Positions 18,807 through 28,185 are shown, counted from the stretch's first letter. The stretch: 64,000 nucleotides of DNA from Sphingomonas caseinilytica (GCF_023516455.1 NZ_JAMGBA010000002.1:1-64000); one strand, 5' to 3'. The notes: a model not told the origin generated them from the sequence alone. Numbers and translations are program-made.

Positions 18807-20242
18807 GTCTCCAGCTCGTCTCCGACGATCTTCACAACGTGGATGACATTGGTCGACCCCGATGTCTTGAACGGAACGCCCGCCATGATCAGTACGCTAT
18901 CGCCTGCATTCGCCAGATGATGGCGCAGGACCATCCGCTTCGCCTTGCCGACCATCTCCTCGAAATTATTCACGTCGCGGGTGTGAACTGCGTGCACGCC
19001 CCACTGCAGGCCCAGCCGGCGGGCGACCTTCATGCTTGCCGTCATCGCCAAGGTCGGGACCTGCGCGCGTTCGCGGGCAATCCGGCGCGCGGTCGATCCC
19101 GAAGCGGTGTAACAGGCCATTGCCCTGGCATCGATAATCTTGACGATCTGCGCGGCGCTTTCCGACAGCGCGTCGGCGGTAGTCGCTTCGGCCGGCGTTT
19201 CCGTGAAATGGATGCGCGCCGAATAGACCGGATCGGCTTCGACGCTTCGGCCGATCTTGTCCATCATTGCCACGGCCTCGACTGGAAAGGCCCCCGCGGC
19301 GCTTTCCGCCGACAGCATAACCGCATCCGCGCCTTCATAGATGGCATTGGCGACGTCGCTGACCTCGGCCCGCGTCGGCGTCGGCGACACGATCATCGAT
19401 TCCAGCATCTGCGTCGCGACCACCACCGGCTTTCCGGCCTGTCGCGCGGCGGCGACGATCTTGTTCTGGAGCGGAGGCACTCCCTCTGGCGGAAGCTCAA
19501 CGCCAAGGTCGCCGCGCGCGACCATCACCGCGTCGGCCAGCTCCAATATCTCGCCCAGCCGGTCGATCGCCTGGGGCTTCTCGATCTTGGCCAGGAGCGC
19601 CGCGGAATCCCCGACCAGCTCGCGCGCCTCGGCAACGTCTTCCGGTCGCTGGACGAACGACAGGGCGATGAAGTCGGCGCCCTGCTCGAGGGCGAACTTC
19701 AGATCCTCCCGATCCTTCTTGGTCAGTGCCGGGATCGGCACCAGCACGTCAGGGACGTTGACGCCCTTGTTGTTGCTGACTTTCCCGCCGACCTCGACCA
19801 CCGCGGCGATCTGGTCCTTTTCGACGCCAACGACCCTCAGGCGCACCTTGCCATCGTCGATCAGGAGGCGCGTGTCCTTCTTGACCGCCTCGAACAGCTC
19901 GGGGTGGGGCAGTTCGACCCGCGTCGCGTCGCCCAAATCCTTCTTCCGGTCGAGTATGAACATATGGCCGTTGACGAGTTCGGCCGACCCATTCTTGAAT
20001 TTGCCGACCCGAAGCTTTGGGCCCTGCAGGTCGAACAGGATGGTCGTCGGCCGATGCTTGGCCTTTTCGAGCGATCGGATCGCATCGACCAGCTTCGCCT
20101 TCTCGGCCTGGCTGCCGTGGCTCATGTTGATACGGAAGGCGTCGGCCCCTGCCTCCATCAGTGCTCGGATCATTTCGGGGCTTGATGAGGCGGGACCCAG
20201 CGTGGCCAGAATCTTTACCTTGCGCTCACGCGGTCTCAGCAT
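18788..20242 (-). CDS. pyk: pyruvate kinase
   Basis: The 484-residue enzyme transfers phosphate from phosphoenolpyruvate to ADP. Motifs are KILATLGPASSS at the N-terminus, FRINMSHGS near 41, the active-site signature LAKIEKPQAIDRLGEIL near 215, MVARGDLGVELP near 237, and ATQMLESMI near 270. ATG 20242 is preceded by AGGAGACAGG. The upstream alternative at 20269 adds nine atypical residues. It is divergent from gapR. Confidence 0.96.
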   Translation of the reverse strand: MLRPRERKVKILATLGPASSSPEMIRALMEAGADAFRINMSHGSQAEKAKLVDAIRSLEKAKHRPTTILFDLQGPKLRVGKFKNGSAELVNGHMFILDRKKDLGDATRVELPHPELFEAVKKDTRLLIDDGKVRLRVVGVEKDQIAAVVEVGGKVSNNKGVNVPDVLVPIPALTKKDREDLKFALEQGADFIALSFVQRPEDVAEARELVGDSAALLAKIEKPQAIDRLGEILELADAVMVARGDLGVELPPEGVPPLQNKIVAAARQAGKPVVVATQMLESMIVSPTPTRAEVSDVANAIYEGADAVMLSAESAAGAFPVEAVAMMDKIGRSVEADPVYSARIHFTETPAEATTADALSESAAQIVKIIDARAMACYTASGSTARRIARERAQVPTLAMTASMKVARRLGLQWGVHAVHTRDVNNFEEMVGKAKRMVLRHHLANAGDSVLIMAGVPFKTSGSTNVIHVVKIVGDELETYSAEG

Positions 20243-20381
20243 CGTCCACCTGTCTCCTATTCGCCCCACATCGCCATAGCGGTTCGAACGCTACGTTCAA
20301 CCGGCTTGAGGCGCGCCGAGCCTTTGCCTAGGGAACCGCACGGATTTGACGATTTCATGAGATTCGAAAGGGCGAGTTCAA

Positions 20382-20624
20382 ATGAGTGAAGGCAATGTCG
20401 CAGCCGATCAGCTGCGGCTTTTCATCGAGCGTATCGAGCGGCTTGAGGAAGAGAAGAAGGGCATCGCCGACGACGTCAAGGACGTCTATGCGGAGGCCAA
20501 GGCCAACGGCTATGACACCAAGACGATGCGCAAGATCGTCGGTTTGCGCCGAATGGAAAAGCACGCCCGCGACGAAGCCGACGCGCTGCTGGAGACCTAT
20601 CGCAACGCGCTCGGTCTGCACTAA
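20382..20624 (+). CDS. gapR: GapR family chromosome-structuring protein (DUF2312)
   Basis: The 80-residue product matches DUF2312/GapR over its full length: a helical N-terminus ([19 protein letters not shown]), [21 protein letters not shown] in the middle and a C-terminal helix with EADALLETY. GapR of Caulobacter is a nucleoid protein that binds overtwisted DNA and assists replication through topoisomerases. It is followed 31 bases later by yebC on the same strand. Family assignment is strong; function is transferred from the Caulobacter homologue. Confidence 0.93.
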   Translation: MSEGNVAADQLRLFIERIERLEEEKKGIADDVKDVYAEAKANGYDTKTMRKIVGLRRMEKHARDEADALLETYRNALGLH

Positions 20625-20655
20625 AGGGCGTTAAACGGGATCATTCGGGGTTCAA

Positions 20656-21399
20656 ATGGCAGGCCATTCAAAATTCAAGAACATCATGCACCGCAAGGGC
20701 GCGCAGGATAAGAAGCGCTCTGCGATGTTTTCGAAGCTCAGCCGCGAAATCACCGTCGCGGCGAAGATGGGCCTGCCCGACCCCGACATGAACCCGCGCC
20801 TGCGCGCGGCGGTCCTCGCCGCCAAGGCCCAGTCGATGCCCAAGGACAATATCCAGCGGTCGATCGACAAGGCCGTCAAGGGCGAAGGCGATAATTATGA
20901 GGAGATCCGCTACGAAGGCTTCGGACCCGGCGGCGTCTCCATCATCGTCGAAGCCCTGAGCGACAATCGCAACCGCACCGCGACCAATGTCCGCACCATC
21001 TTCTCGAAGAATGGCGGCAACCTTGGCGCGTCAGGATCGGTAAGCCACGGTTTCGACCGGATGGGCCTGATTGAATATGGCGCGGCCGCCGGTGACGGCG
21101 ACAAGGTGCTTGAAGCGGCGATCGACGCAGGTGCCGACGACGTCCAGAGCGACGAGGAAGGCCATGAGATCTGGACCTCGATCGATGCGCTTCATGAGGT
21201 AGCCAAGGCGCTCGAGGGTTCGCTCGGCGAAGCCGAAGCGGTGAAGCTCGGCTGGAAGCCGCAGAACGAAACCACGGTCACCGGCGGCGACGCGGAAAAG
21301 CTGATGAAGCTGATCGACCAGCTGGAGGACGACGACGACGTCCAGACTGTCTGGGGCAATTACGACGTTCCCGACGAGGAACTGGAGAAGCTGGCTTGA
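20656..21399 (+). CDS. yebC: YebC/PmpR family transcription/translation regulator
   Basis: The 247-residue protein begins [18 protein letters not shown], the hallmark start of YebC/TACO1, and has [21 protein letters not shown] near 45 and [19 protein letters not shown] near 95. YebC proteins bind DNA in some bacteria and help ribosomes through proline stretches in others. It heads the ruv region, as commonly found next to ruvC. The DUF559 element starts two bases after its stop. Confidence 0.96.
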   Translation: MAGHSKFKNIMHRKGAQDKKRSAMFSKLSREITVAAKMGLPDPDMNPRLRAAVLAAKAQSMPKDNIQRSIDKAVKGEGDNYEEIRYEGFGPGGVSIIVEALSDNRNRTATNVRTIFSKNGGNLGASGSVSHGFDRMGLIEYGAAAGDGDKVLEAAIDAGADDVQSDEEGHEIWTSIDALHEVAKALEGSLGEAEAVKLGWKPQNETTVTGGDAEKLMKLIDQLEDDDDVQTVWGNYDVPDEELEKLA

Positions 21400-21401
21400 T
21401 T

Positions 21402-21434
21402 CCCCTCCCCTTGAGGGGAGGGGCAGGGGTGGGG
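21402..21434. repeat. Left 33-bp inverted repeat of DUF559 element
   Basis: CCCCTCCCC-TTGA-GGGGAGGGG followed by CAGGGGTGGGG. It matches the reverse complement of 21793-21825 at 28 of 33 positions, and its core is itself a palindrome (9-bp arms). Confidence 0.8.
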
Positions 21435-21459
21435 AACTACGCTGGGACAACAGGCCTAC

Positions 21460-21834
21460 TTGCTTGAACGGGCGAAGCGCTTGCGTAACGGCACCACGCC
21501 GTTCGAAGCAAAGTTATGGCGTCACCTAAGCCGATCGCAACTGGGGGGTTTCAAGTTCCGCAGACAGCATGTCATTGGGAATTGCATTGCCGACTTTTTT
21601 TGCCCTGCGAAGGGCTTGATCGTCGAAGTCGATGGAGACACGCACAGTGTCGGCAAGGACCTGGCTCGGGATGAAATGCATGCCTACCAAGGCTTTGCGA
21701 CATTAAGGTTTTCAAACGCCGAAGTTGGGAAAAATATTGAGGGCGTCTTGGCCTCCATCCTCGACCAGCTCATGGCACTTCCCGACCGTTGGCCCCACCC
21801 CAACCCCTCCCCCGAGGGGGAGGGGAAGAAGTGA
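21460..21834 (+). CDS. DUF559 endonuclease-like protein (Vsr/restriction-endonuclease fold)
   Basis: The 124-residue protein belongs to DUF559: [21 protein letters not shown] at the start, [19 protein letters not shown] near residue 31 with the conserved R-x-Q and D, then [11 protein letters not shown] near 52, giving the D...E-x-D pattern of PD-(D/E)XK-like nucleases. The start is TTG at 21460 with only a poor ribosome site. The last dozen residues ([13 protein letters not shown]) are encoded by the right inverted repeat, so the coding region runs through it and overlaps the ruvC GTG by 4 bases. Nuclease activity is predicted by fold only. Confidence 0.82.
   Translation: MLERAKRLRNGTTPFEAKLWRHLSRSQLGGFKFRRQHVIGNCIADFFCPAKGLIVEVDGDTHSVGKDLARDEMHAYQGFATLRFSNAEVGKNIEGVLASILDQLMALPDRWPHPNPSPEGEGKK
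21793..21825. repeat. Right 33-bp inverted repeat of DUF559 element; source of ruvC ribosome site
   Basis: CCCCACCCCAACCCC then TCCCCCGAGGGGGAGGGG. It is the inverted partner of 21402-21434. GAGGGGGAGGGGAAGAA directly precedes the ruvC GTG and is its Shine-Dalgarno region. Confidence 0.8.
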
Positions 21835-22346
21835 TCATTCTCGGTCTGGACCCCGGCCTCGGCACGACCGGCTGGGGCGTCATTTCCGCCGAAGGCAATC
21901 GCCTGAGCCATATCGCGAACGGCCAGCTCAAGACCGATGCCAGCGAGGAGCTACCGAAGCGCCTCGCCCACCTCGCAACCATGATTGAAGCGGTAATCGC
22001 GGACCATGCGCCGCGATCGGCGGCGGTCGAAGAGATATTCCTCAACAAGAACCCGCAATCGACCCTGAAGCTCAGCCAAGCCCGCGGCGTCGCGCTGATG
22101 ATCGCCGCCCGCGCCGGACTCGACGTCGGCGAATATGCGGCCCGGCTGGTCAAGAAAGCGGTGGTCGGAACCGGAAGCGCTGAGAAGGCTCAGGTCCATG
22201 CGATGGTGCAGCGATTGCTGCCTGGCGCAAAGATCGCCGGCCCGGACTCCGCCGACGCTCTGGCAGTCGCGATCACTCATGCGCATCATCTAGCCAGTGC
22301 GCGAAGAGCTCCCGGCGGTCCGACACCCGGCAGCGAGCCGCATTGA
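21831..22346 (+). CDS. ruvC: Holliday junction endodeoxyribonuclease RuvC
   Basis: The 171-residue enzyme resolves Holliday junctions. Acidic active-site residues are visible in [15 protein letters not shown] (Asp7), [13 protein letters not shown] near 68 and the C-terminal [15 protein letters not shown]. The GTG start at 21831 overlaps the DUF559 stop and has a ribosome site within the inverted repeat. The longer open frame from 21789 would translate the repeat itself and is not supported. The partner genes ruvA and ruvB lie further on, each separated by an antisense gene. Confidence 0.96.
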   Translation: MIILGLDPGLGTTGWGVISAEGNRLSHIANGQLKTDASEELPKRLAHLATMIEAVIADHAPRSAAVEEIFLNKNPQSTLKLSQARGVALMIAARAGLDVGEYAARLVKKAVVGTGSAEKAQVHAMVQRLLPGAKIAGPDSADALAVAITHAHHLASARRAPGGPTPGSEPH

Positions 22347-22348
22347 GC

Positions 22349-23842
22349 CTAAAGGTGATTACGGGCGATTACCGTTTGCAGTAGCTCGGATTCAGCCCCG
22401 TCAGGCTCGCACCCGCCATCGCGGCGATAGACACAGATCCGCTCGTTGCCGTCATTTTCGCACCGGACGGGGCGATAGCCGGTTGGCATGTTTCGGCGGG
22501 AATCTTCAAATGCGACGATAACATTGTAAGCTGGCGCATTGGCCGCCAGCACCTTGAAACTGTCTGCCGAACCCCGCCGCCACGGAAAATAAAGGGGGAC
22601 GTCCCGCTTCAAATAGGCATAGGCAGCGCTCCAATAGTCAAAATCGTGGATCGCGACGCCGCAAAGACCGCGCACTCGCCCGGCATCCGCGACCGCCGCC
22701 GTACGGGCGCCGAAGCGGTTCCAGTTGGGCCAAATGCGGTCATAAGTTGACAGCGCGGCGGACAAGACCGCCCAACCGGCAACGAGCATCAGCATTGCTG
22801 CACGCCGCTGTTTTTGCCCAGCGTCCCATCGCCGCAGCGCGTCGGTCATCACGTCGACGGAAGCCAAGGCAGACAATAGCAATAGCGTCTGCGTCGTTAG
22901 CCAGACGAAGCGATATTCCTTGTGACCAATGGCCATGTGAATAAGGAAGTTAGCGATCGCCGCCCAAAAAAGGCCGGGAAAGCGGCGCGCCACCAATACG
23001 GGCAACGCAAGCAGCAAAGGTGCGGCCGGGCCCCAGCGCAAAAACAGCATCTGGAAATATGCGAGCGGGCCCGAAACGCCGAAGCGGTTGGCACCTCCCT
23101 TGATTACATTCTCTTGAAAATTGACCAGGATCCAGCCGAACGGGGCCTGGCCCATGCCCACGTCGACCAAGGCGGAGATTGCCATTACGACCAGTCCGCC
23201 GGCGATCAGCGGTACCCAGTCACGCCAACGCTTGCCAAGCGTGATCGCAGCGAAAAGGCCCAGTACCGGAGCGTAATGAAAGCGAAGCAGGCCGGCCAAG
23301 GCCAACAAGGCGCCACCGATAAACAGGGTGCGGCGCGAGACCCCGGGTTTGATAAGCGCCACAGCAGGAAGGAAGAGGGCAACCGCCATGACTTCCATCA
23401 GGATATGGCCGGAGAAATATATGTTTTCGAACCAGATGGCCATCACGGCAGCCGCGACCAACCCATGGAGACGCGAAATTCGGGATCCGATCGCAAAGGC
23501 CGCGAAGATGGGCGCCAATGCAATGATCGCAACAAAGCCCCTGGCTAGAGCCACTGAAAGCAGGCTTTGGGGGGCGATCGCATCGCCCAGCCGCATCGGC
23601 AAGCTCAACAATAGTGGCGGCAACCAGCTGCGCATCCCCAGGCGATATTCCCAGGGAACGACACCATTGCCCGTGATTAGGCGATGTGCCTGCTCCAGAT
23701 ATTGGTAGACCTCGTCAGGGTGATGAACGGCAAAGGGCCGGAACGTCCAAACTCGCAAGGCAACCGCCAATGCGAATAGACCCCAGAACCAGATTCGCGC
23801 CTGACGCGCCGAAATGTCTTGATCCCCCATCGCACCGTTCAT
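22349..23842 (-). CDS. GT22 family (Alg9-like) mannosyltransferase, multipass GT-C enzyme
   Basis: The protein of about 497 residues has ten or more hydrophobic segments. Two features point to glycosyltransferase family 22 (ALG9/PIG-B type, polyprenyl-phosphate-mannose users): HHPDEVYQYLEQAHRL in the first extracytoplasmic loop, with the conserved aspartate-glutamate, and HKEYRFVWL near residue 325. The C-terminus is soluble (AYAYLKRDVPLYFPWRR). The start is uncertain: ATG 23842, ATG 23830 and GTG 23881 are all open, and none has a clear ribosome site. It lies antisense between ruvC and ruvA. The acceptor glycan is unknown. Confidence 0.75.
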   Translation of the reverse strand: MNGAMGDQDISARQARIWFWGLFALAVALRVWTFRPFAVHHPDEVYQYLEQAHRLITGNGVVPWEYRLGMRSWLPPLLLSLPMRLGDAIAPQSLLSVALARGFVAIIALAPIFAAFAIGSRISRLHGLVAAAVMAIWFENIYFSGHILMEVMAVALFLPAVALIKPGVSRRTLFIGGALLALAGLLRFHYAPVLGLFAAITLGKRWRDWVPLIAGGLVVMAISALVDVGMGQAPFGWILVNFQENVIKGGANRFGVSGPLAYFQMLFLRWGPAAPLLLALPVLVARRFPGLFWAAIANFLIHMAIGHKEYRFVWLTTQTLLLLSALASVDVMTDALRRWDAGQKQRRAAMLMLVAGWAVLSAALSTYDRIWPNWNRFGARTAAVADAGRVRGLCGVAIHDFDYWSAAYAYLKRDVPLYFPWRRGSADSFKVLAANAPAYNVIVAFEDSRRNMPTGYRPVRCENDGNERICVYRRDGGCEPDGAESELLQTVIARNHL

Positions 23843-23911
23843 GGCCGGGCAGGTGAAACACGGCAAGCCAGTCCCTTGCACAGATAATGATTTGGCCTAG
23901 ACCCTGTGACA

Positions 23912-24508
23912 ATGATCGCACGCCTTGTCGGGAAACTTGCCGAAACCACCGCCGACAGCGCGATCCTCGACGTTAATGGCGTCGGCTATCTGGTGCAGGC
24001 CAGCGCCCGCACACTGGACGCCCTTGGCCCGGTCGGAGGCGACGTCACCATCCTGACCGAACTCCAGGTGCGCGAAGACGGCTGGACCCTGTTCGGCTTT
24101 GGATCGACGGGCGAGCGCGAAGCCTTTCGCCAACTGACCAGCGTGCAAGGGGTCGGAGGCCGCGTCGCCCTGGCGATCCTTTCCGTCCTCGATCCCGGCG
24201 AACTGGCGGCAGCTGTCAGCAGCGGCGACAAGGCCATGGTCGCGCGCGCCAACGGCGTCGGGCCGAAGCTTGCCCAGCGCATCGTCAACGAGCTAGCAGG
24301 AAAGCTCGGTTCGCCGGCGCTTGCTGGAACGATCGGCGCCTCGGCCCCGCGCGGCGGAGCGGCCGCCGACGCCCTCTCCGCCCTCGCCAACCTCGGCTTC
24401 AAGCCGGCAGAAGCAAGCGCCGCGGTCGCGGCCGCCAACGAAGAGCTAGGCGCGGACGCGACCCTCGATGCGCTGGTTCGACTGGCCCTCAAGAAGGCGG
24501 CTCGCTGA
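23912..24508 (+). CDS. ruvA: Holliday junction branch migration protein RuvA
   Basis: The 198-residue protein starts [19 protein letters not shown], with OB-fold domain I, then helix-hairpin-helix motifs ([19 protein letters not shown] near 73; [18 protein letters not shown] near 110) and the C-terminal RuvB-binding domain ([16 protein letters not shown]). It forms tetramers that hold the junction for RuvB. The start at 23912 matches the family; the GTG two codons earlier is the alternative. Confidence 0.96.
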   Translation: MIARLVGKLAETTADSAILDVNGVGYLVQASARTLDALGPVGGDVTILTELQVREDGWTLFGFGSTGEREAFRQLTSVQGVGGRVALAILSVLDPGELAAAVSSGDKAMVARANGVGPKLAQRIVNELAGKLGSPALAGTIGASAPRGGAAADALSALANLGFKPAEASAAVAAANEELGADATLDALVRLALKKAAR

Positions 24509-24526
24509 GGAAACATTGGGTTAGCC

Positions 24527-24593
24527 CGTCATTGCGAGCGCAGCGAAGCAATCCAGCCTAGATTGCCGCGTCGCTACGCTCCTCGCAATGACG
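24527..24593. repeat. CGTCATTGCGAG-type inverted repeat
   Basis: CGTCATTGCGAGCGCAGCGA at one end and TCGCTACGCTCCTCGCAATG-ACG at the other are near-perfect inverted copies, with AAGCAATC/GATTGCCGCG also pairing inward. It lies between convergent ruvA and the M19 gene and may act as a transcript terminator. This repeat type is widespread in alphaproteobacterial genomes. Confidence 0.75.
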
Positions 24594-24603
24594 CCAACGG
24601 CTA

Positions 24604-25725
24604 CTACCCGCCCCACGCCTCCTTGTAGACGCGCAGGAAATTGCCGCCCATCAGCTTCTCCAGCCGCGACTGGCTCCAGCCGCGCTTCTCGAGGTCGCGG
24701 ACGAAGCGGCGATAGCGGTCGACGCTGTTATAGTCCTCAATCAGCGGATAGACGCCGACGGCCTCGCCCGGCGCGGCGATCCCGGCCTTGATCCGCTGCT
24801 CCTGCCATTCCTTCATCTTGCGCTTGGTTTCTTCGTCCAAGGTTGTCGGAAGGACGCCATTGTCGGTGCCGATGCCGATATGATCTTCGCCCGCGACATT
24901 CGCGATATGATCGACATGACGCAGCAAATCCTCGCCCTTGGGATGGCTGTCGAGCGTCAAAAAGGGCATGAAATAGACGCCGACCACGCCGCCCTTGTCG
25001 GCCACCGCCTTGATCGTCTCGTCGGCCGTATTTCGCGGATGCTCGGTCAATGCGCGCGACCCGGTATGGCTGATCACCATCGGTCGCTTACCGAAGGCCG
25101 CCGCCTCGGCCATCGTCTTCGCGCCGCCATGGCTTAGGTCCAGCAACAGCTTCTCAGCCTCGATCCGCTCGATCGTGGCGCGGCCCAGCTTCGAAAGTCC
25201 GGCATTGGCCGGCTCCAGCGCGCCGTCGCCCGCCAGGTTGCGGTTGTTGTAGGTCAGCTGGACGGTCATCACGCCGTCCTTCTTCATCTGCGCCAGCCGG
25301 TCGAGTTCCGGCCCGACCATGGCCGTGTCCTGAGTGCCCAGAAGCACCGCGAATTTCTTCTCGCGCTTGGCTTTCAAGATGTCGGCGGCGGTTCGTACCA
25401 GGACCAGCCGGTCCGGGTTGGCGTTGAGGATGTTCTGCTTGAGCGCGACATCCTTCTGATAGTCGCCCCAACTGTCCGCCAAATTGCCGACCGGCATGAC
25501 GGTATCGCGGAGCAAGGTGACGCCCGTTTCCACCATCTCCGACCAGGCGCGATCGCCGAGCCGCAGCTGATCCTCCGGCGAATAGGGATCGCCAACGCCG
25601 CCCAGCGCGTCGATCACGATCGCCTGGTCGTACCAACCGGCCTTTGCCTTGGCCTTGGCCAACCCGGGCGCGCTGGCCAGCAGTGCCGCGCTTCCCGCCA
25701 TCATCGTCCGCCGATCGATTTCCAT
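24604..25725 (-). CDS. M19 (membrane dipeptidase) family protein with degenerate first metal site
   Basis: The 373-residue protein begins with a Tat-like signal (RRTMMAGSAALLASAPG). The C-terminal half keeps renal-dipeptidase motifs: LDLSHGGAKTM, VISHTGSRALTEHPRN and GIGTDNGV, with the two histidines of one metal site. The N-terminal H-x-D metal motif is missing (VIDALGGVGDPY where DGHND is usual), and the bridging glutamate region reads LLGTQDTAMVG, with Gln where Glu is expected. The second M19 protein at 46107 has all these residues. It may therefore bind one metal or none. It lies antisense between ruvA and ruvB. Confidence 0.82.
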   Translation of the reverse strand: MEIDRRTMMAGSAALLASAPGLAKAKAKAGWYDQAIVIDALGGVGDPYSPEDQLRLGDRAWSEMVETGVTLLRDTVMPVGNLADSWGDYQKDVALKQNILNANPDRLVLVRTAADILKAKREKKFAVLLGTQDTAMVGPELDRLAQMKKDGVMTVQLTYNNRNLAGDGALEPANAGLSKLGRATIERIEAEKLLLDLSHGGAKTMAEAAAFGKRPMVISHTGSRALTEHPRNTADETIKAVADKGGVVGVYFMPFLTLDSHPKGEDLLRHVDHIANVAGEDHIGIGTDNGVLPTTLDEETKRKMKEWQEQRIKAGIAAPGEAVGVYPLIEDYNSVDRYRRFVRDLEKRGWSQSRLEKLMGGNFLRVYKEAWGG

Positions 25726-25911
25726 GTTCCCGCCTCCCTTTGTGAGGGGAGGCTAGCAAAAGACGGCGCGAAATCCACTGTCCTACCGCCGAACAAATGT
25801 GCAACATGGGCGCCATGACCGGCGGGGACAGTCAATCATATTCATGCGCGCGGCGCGGCGCTGCCCGATTGGCCATAACGTCACTAACGTCGCACAAAAT
25901 GGCGCCTCACC

Positions 25912-25929
25912 TTGAGACTTTTGAGACTT
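25912..25929 (+). promoter_or_regulatory. Tandem 9-bp direct repeat upstream of ruvB
   Basis: TTGAGACTT occurs twice in immediate tandem, ending 10 bases before the ruvB ATG. A second short direct repeat, AACGTC-ACT-AACGTC, lies at 25877-25891. Either could be a regulator site; no consensus SOS box was seen in this gap of about 200 bases. Confidence 0.3.
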
Positions 25930-25939
25930 TAGTGAAGTT

Positions 25940-26980
25940 ATGAGCGCCACAGACCCCGCCCGCATCACCACTCCTGAACGGACGTCCGAGGACGCGGACG
26001 CTGCGCTTCGGCCGAAAAGCCTCGACGAGTTCGTCGGCCAGCAGGCGGCCCGCGAGAACCTCCGCATCTTCGTCAATGCCGCCCGGTCGCGCGGCGAAGC
26101 GCTGGACCATGTGCTGTTCTTCGGTCCTCCGGGCCTCGGCAAAACCACATTGGCCGGGATCCTCGCACGTGAAATGGGTGTCGGCTTCCGCGCCACGTCC
26201 GGACCGGTGATCGCCAAGTCCGGCGATCTCGCCGCCCTCCTCACGAACCTCGAAGACGGCGACGTCCTGTTCATCGACGAGATCCACCGGCTCAATCCGG
26301 CCGTCGAGGAAGTGCTCTACCCGGCGATGGAGGACCGCGCCCTCGACCTGATGATCGGTGAAGGCCCGTCGGCCCGCTCGGTGCGGATCGACCTTCCGCG
26401 CTTCACCCTGATCGGCGCGACCACCCGGCAGGGCCTGCTCACGACCCCGCTCCGCGACCGCTTCGGAATTCCGGTCCGGCTCAACTTCTACACGGTCGAG
26501 GAACTGGAAAAGGTCGTCAGCCGCGGCGCTCGCCTGCTCGGCGCGCCGACCACCAGCGAAGGCGAGCATGAGATTGCCCGCCGTAGCCGGGGCACGCCGC
26601 GCATCGCCGGCCGGCTGCTTCGCCGGGTCCGCGATTTCGCCCATGCGGCGGGCGACGATGCGATCGACGCCGGTGTCGCTGACCGGGCGCTGACGCGGCT
26701 GGAGATCGACAGGCTCGGGCTCGACGCCATGGACCGGCGCTACCTGACGATGATTGCCGACCTATACGGCGGCGGCCCGGTCGGGATCGAAACGCTCGCG
26801 GCGGGCCTCAGCGAACCTCGCGACACGCTGGAAGATGTGGTCGAACCCTATCTCATTCAGCTTGGCCTCATCGCCCGGACGGCAAGAGGACGGTGTCTCA
26901 ACGGCCGCGGGTGGCAGCATCTTGGCCTCACCCCGCCGGCGGGCAGCCAGTCCGGCCTGTTCGATCCGGAGAGCAAATAA
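25940..26980 (+). CDS. ruvB: Holliday junction branch migration ATPase RuvB
   Basis: The 346-residue AAA+ motor has Walker [13 protein letters not shown] near residue 56, Walker [13 protein letters not shown] near 108, sensor 1 [12 protein letters not shown] near 156 with the arginine-finger segment PLRDRFGI, and the C-terminal winged helix ([20 protein letters not shown]). It drives branch migration with RuvA. The stop overlaps the next start by one base (TAATG). Confidence 0.97.
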   Translation: MSATDPARITTPERTSEDADAALRPKSLDEFVGQQAARENLRIFVNAARSRGEALDHVLFFGPPGLGKTTLAGILAREMGVGFRATSGPVIAKSGDLAALLTNLEDGDVLFIDEIHRLNPAVEEVLYPAMEDRALDLMIGEGPSARSVRIDLPRFTLIGATTRQGLLTTPLRDRFGIPVRLNFYTVEELEKVVSRGARLLGAPTTSEGEHEIARRSRGTPRIAGRLLRRVRDFAHAAGDDAIDAGVADRALTRLEIDRLGLDAMDRRYLTMIADLYGGGPVGIETLAAGLSEPRDTLEDVVEPYLIQLGLIARTARGRCLNGRGWQHLGLTPPAGSQSGLFDPESK

Positions 26981-28125
26981 TGTCGTTGTTGGTTGCTGCG
27001 TCCCTCTTCGCCGCCCAGGCCACGGCCGGCGTTGCCGGTCCCGATTATGCCAAGCCGGCCAGCTGGCTCTGTCTTCCCGGCCGGTCCGATATTTGCACCA
27101 CCCCGCTCGGAACGACCGCACTCAACCCCAATGGCTATGGCTCGACCGGGCAGTCGGTCGTGTCGAAGGATGCCAGCGTCGACTGCTTCGTGGTCTATCC
27201 GACCGTCAGCCGCGACGCTGGCATGAACAGCGACCTGACGCCCGGCGACGGCGAAGAGAAGGCCGCGATCAAAAGCCAGTTCGCCCGCTTTTCCGGCTCC
27301 TGCCGCATGTTCGCACCCGTGTATCGGCAAATGACCCTGGGGGCGGTGGCAGCCGCCGCCGCGGGCGCGGACGTCACCAAGCCGGCAATCCTCGCCTATT
27401 CGGACGTCCGCTCGGCCTGGAAGGAATATCTGGCCAAGCATAACAAGGGCCGGCCCTATGTCCTCCTCGGCCACAGCCAGGGCGCGCTGATGCTTCAGCA
27501 GCTGATCGCCAACGAGATCGAGGGCAAGCCGGAAGCGGCCCGGATGAAGCTGGCGATCATCCCCGGTTTCAACCTGCTGGTACCGCAGGGCAAGCTGGTC
27601 GGCGGAACGCTCAAGCAAACCCCGGTCTGCTCGAAAGCTGGACAGACCGGCTGTGTCATGACCTGGGTCAGCTTCCGTGAGAAGAATGTCCCGCCTGCTG
27701 GCGCCATCTTCGGCGTTGCCGACAAGCCGGGGATGACGGTTGCCTGCACCAACCCGGCGCGGCCGGGTGCGAGCGGTTGGGTAGAGCTAGACAGTTACTG
27801 GAATGCCCGCTCGACCTTGCCGGTCCCTGGCGGTCCCATCAGCTGGTCGACCGAAGGTGCCCCGCCCACTCCGTTCCTTCGCACCGAGGGGTTGGTTTCG
27901 GCCCAGTGCGTCAGCAACGGGCCGCGCGGCTATCTTTCGATCCGCACCAACGCCGACCCCAACGACAAGCGCACCGACCGCGTCGGCGGCGAGGTCGGGG
28001 TAATGGGCATGTTCATCCCCGGCTGGGGAATGCATCTCGCCGACATGAATGCGCCGATGGGCGACCTGATTCGGCAGGTTTCCGCGTTAAATGGGCCGAA
28101 ATCCGCCAGCGGCCAGCCGCGCTGA
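26980..28125 (+). CDS. DUF3089 family secreted alpha/beta hydrolase
   Basis: The 381-residue protein has a short signal sequence (SLLVAASLFAAQATA) and matches DUF3089: DCFVVYPTVSRDAG near residue 68, PVYRQMTLGAV near 113, and the nucleophile elbow VLLGHSQGALML (serine near 166). DUF3089 proteins are lipase-like hydrolases without a firmly assigned substrate. ATG 26980 overlaps the ruvB stop, so the two are probably cotranscribed even though they are not functionally linked. Confidence 0.85.
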   Translation: MSLLVAASLFAAQATAGVAGPDYAKPASWLCLPGRSDICTTPLGTTALNPNGYGSTGQSVVSKDASVDCFVVYPTVSRDAGMNSDLTPGDGEEKAAIKSQFARFSGSCRMFAPVYRQMTLGAVAAAAAGADVTKPAILAYSDVRSAWKEYLAKHNKGRPYVLLGHSQGALMLQQLIANEIEGKPEAARMKLAIIPGFNLLVPQGKLVGGTLKQTPVCSKAGQTGCVMTWVSFREKNVPPAGAIFGVADKPGMTVACTNPARPGASGWVELDSYWNARSTLPVPGGPISWSTEGAPPTPFLRTEGLVSAQCVSNGPRGYLSIRTNADPNDKRTDRVGGEVGVMGMFIPGWGMHLADMNAPMGDLIRQVSALNGPKSASGQPR

Positions 28126-28185
28126 CGCCACTTTCTGACCATCAAGACTTGCCCCGCGAGTCAGGGGTTGGTTAATGCGAAGGCG

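Larger units (their letters stand above)
21402..21825. mobile_element. Putative DUF559 element framed by inverted repeats
   Basis: A 424-base unit consists of two 33-bp inverted repeats with one DUF559 ORF between them and almost nothing else. It is inserted between yebC and ruvC. No target-site duplication or transposase is evident, so mobility is inference; a non-autonomous or domesticated element is possible. Confidence 0.45.

Noticed and set aside
18674-20185. 503-residue plus-strand ORF opposite pyruvate kinase
   Set aside because: Antisense shadow; the minus frame has all pyruvate kinase motifs.
25726-25939. SOS box or small gene in the gap upstream of ruvB
   Set aside because: No GAAC-N7-GAAC or GTTC-N7-GTTC pattern and no ORF with a ribosome site were seen; only short direct repeats.
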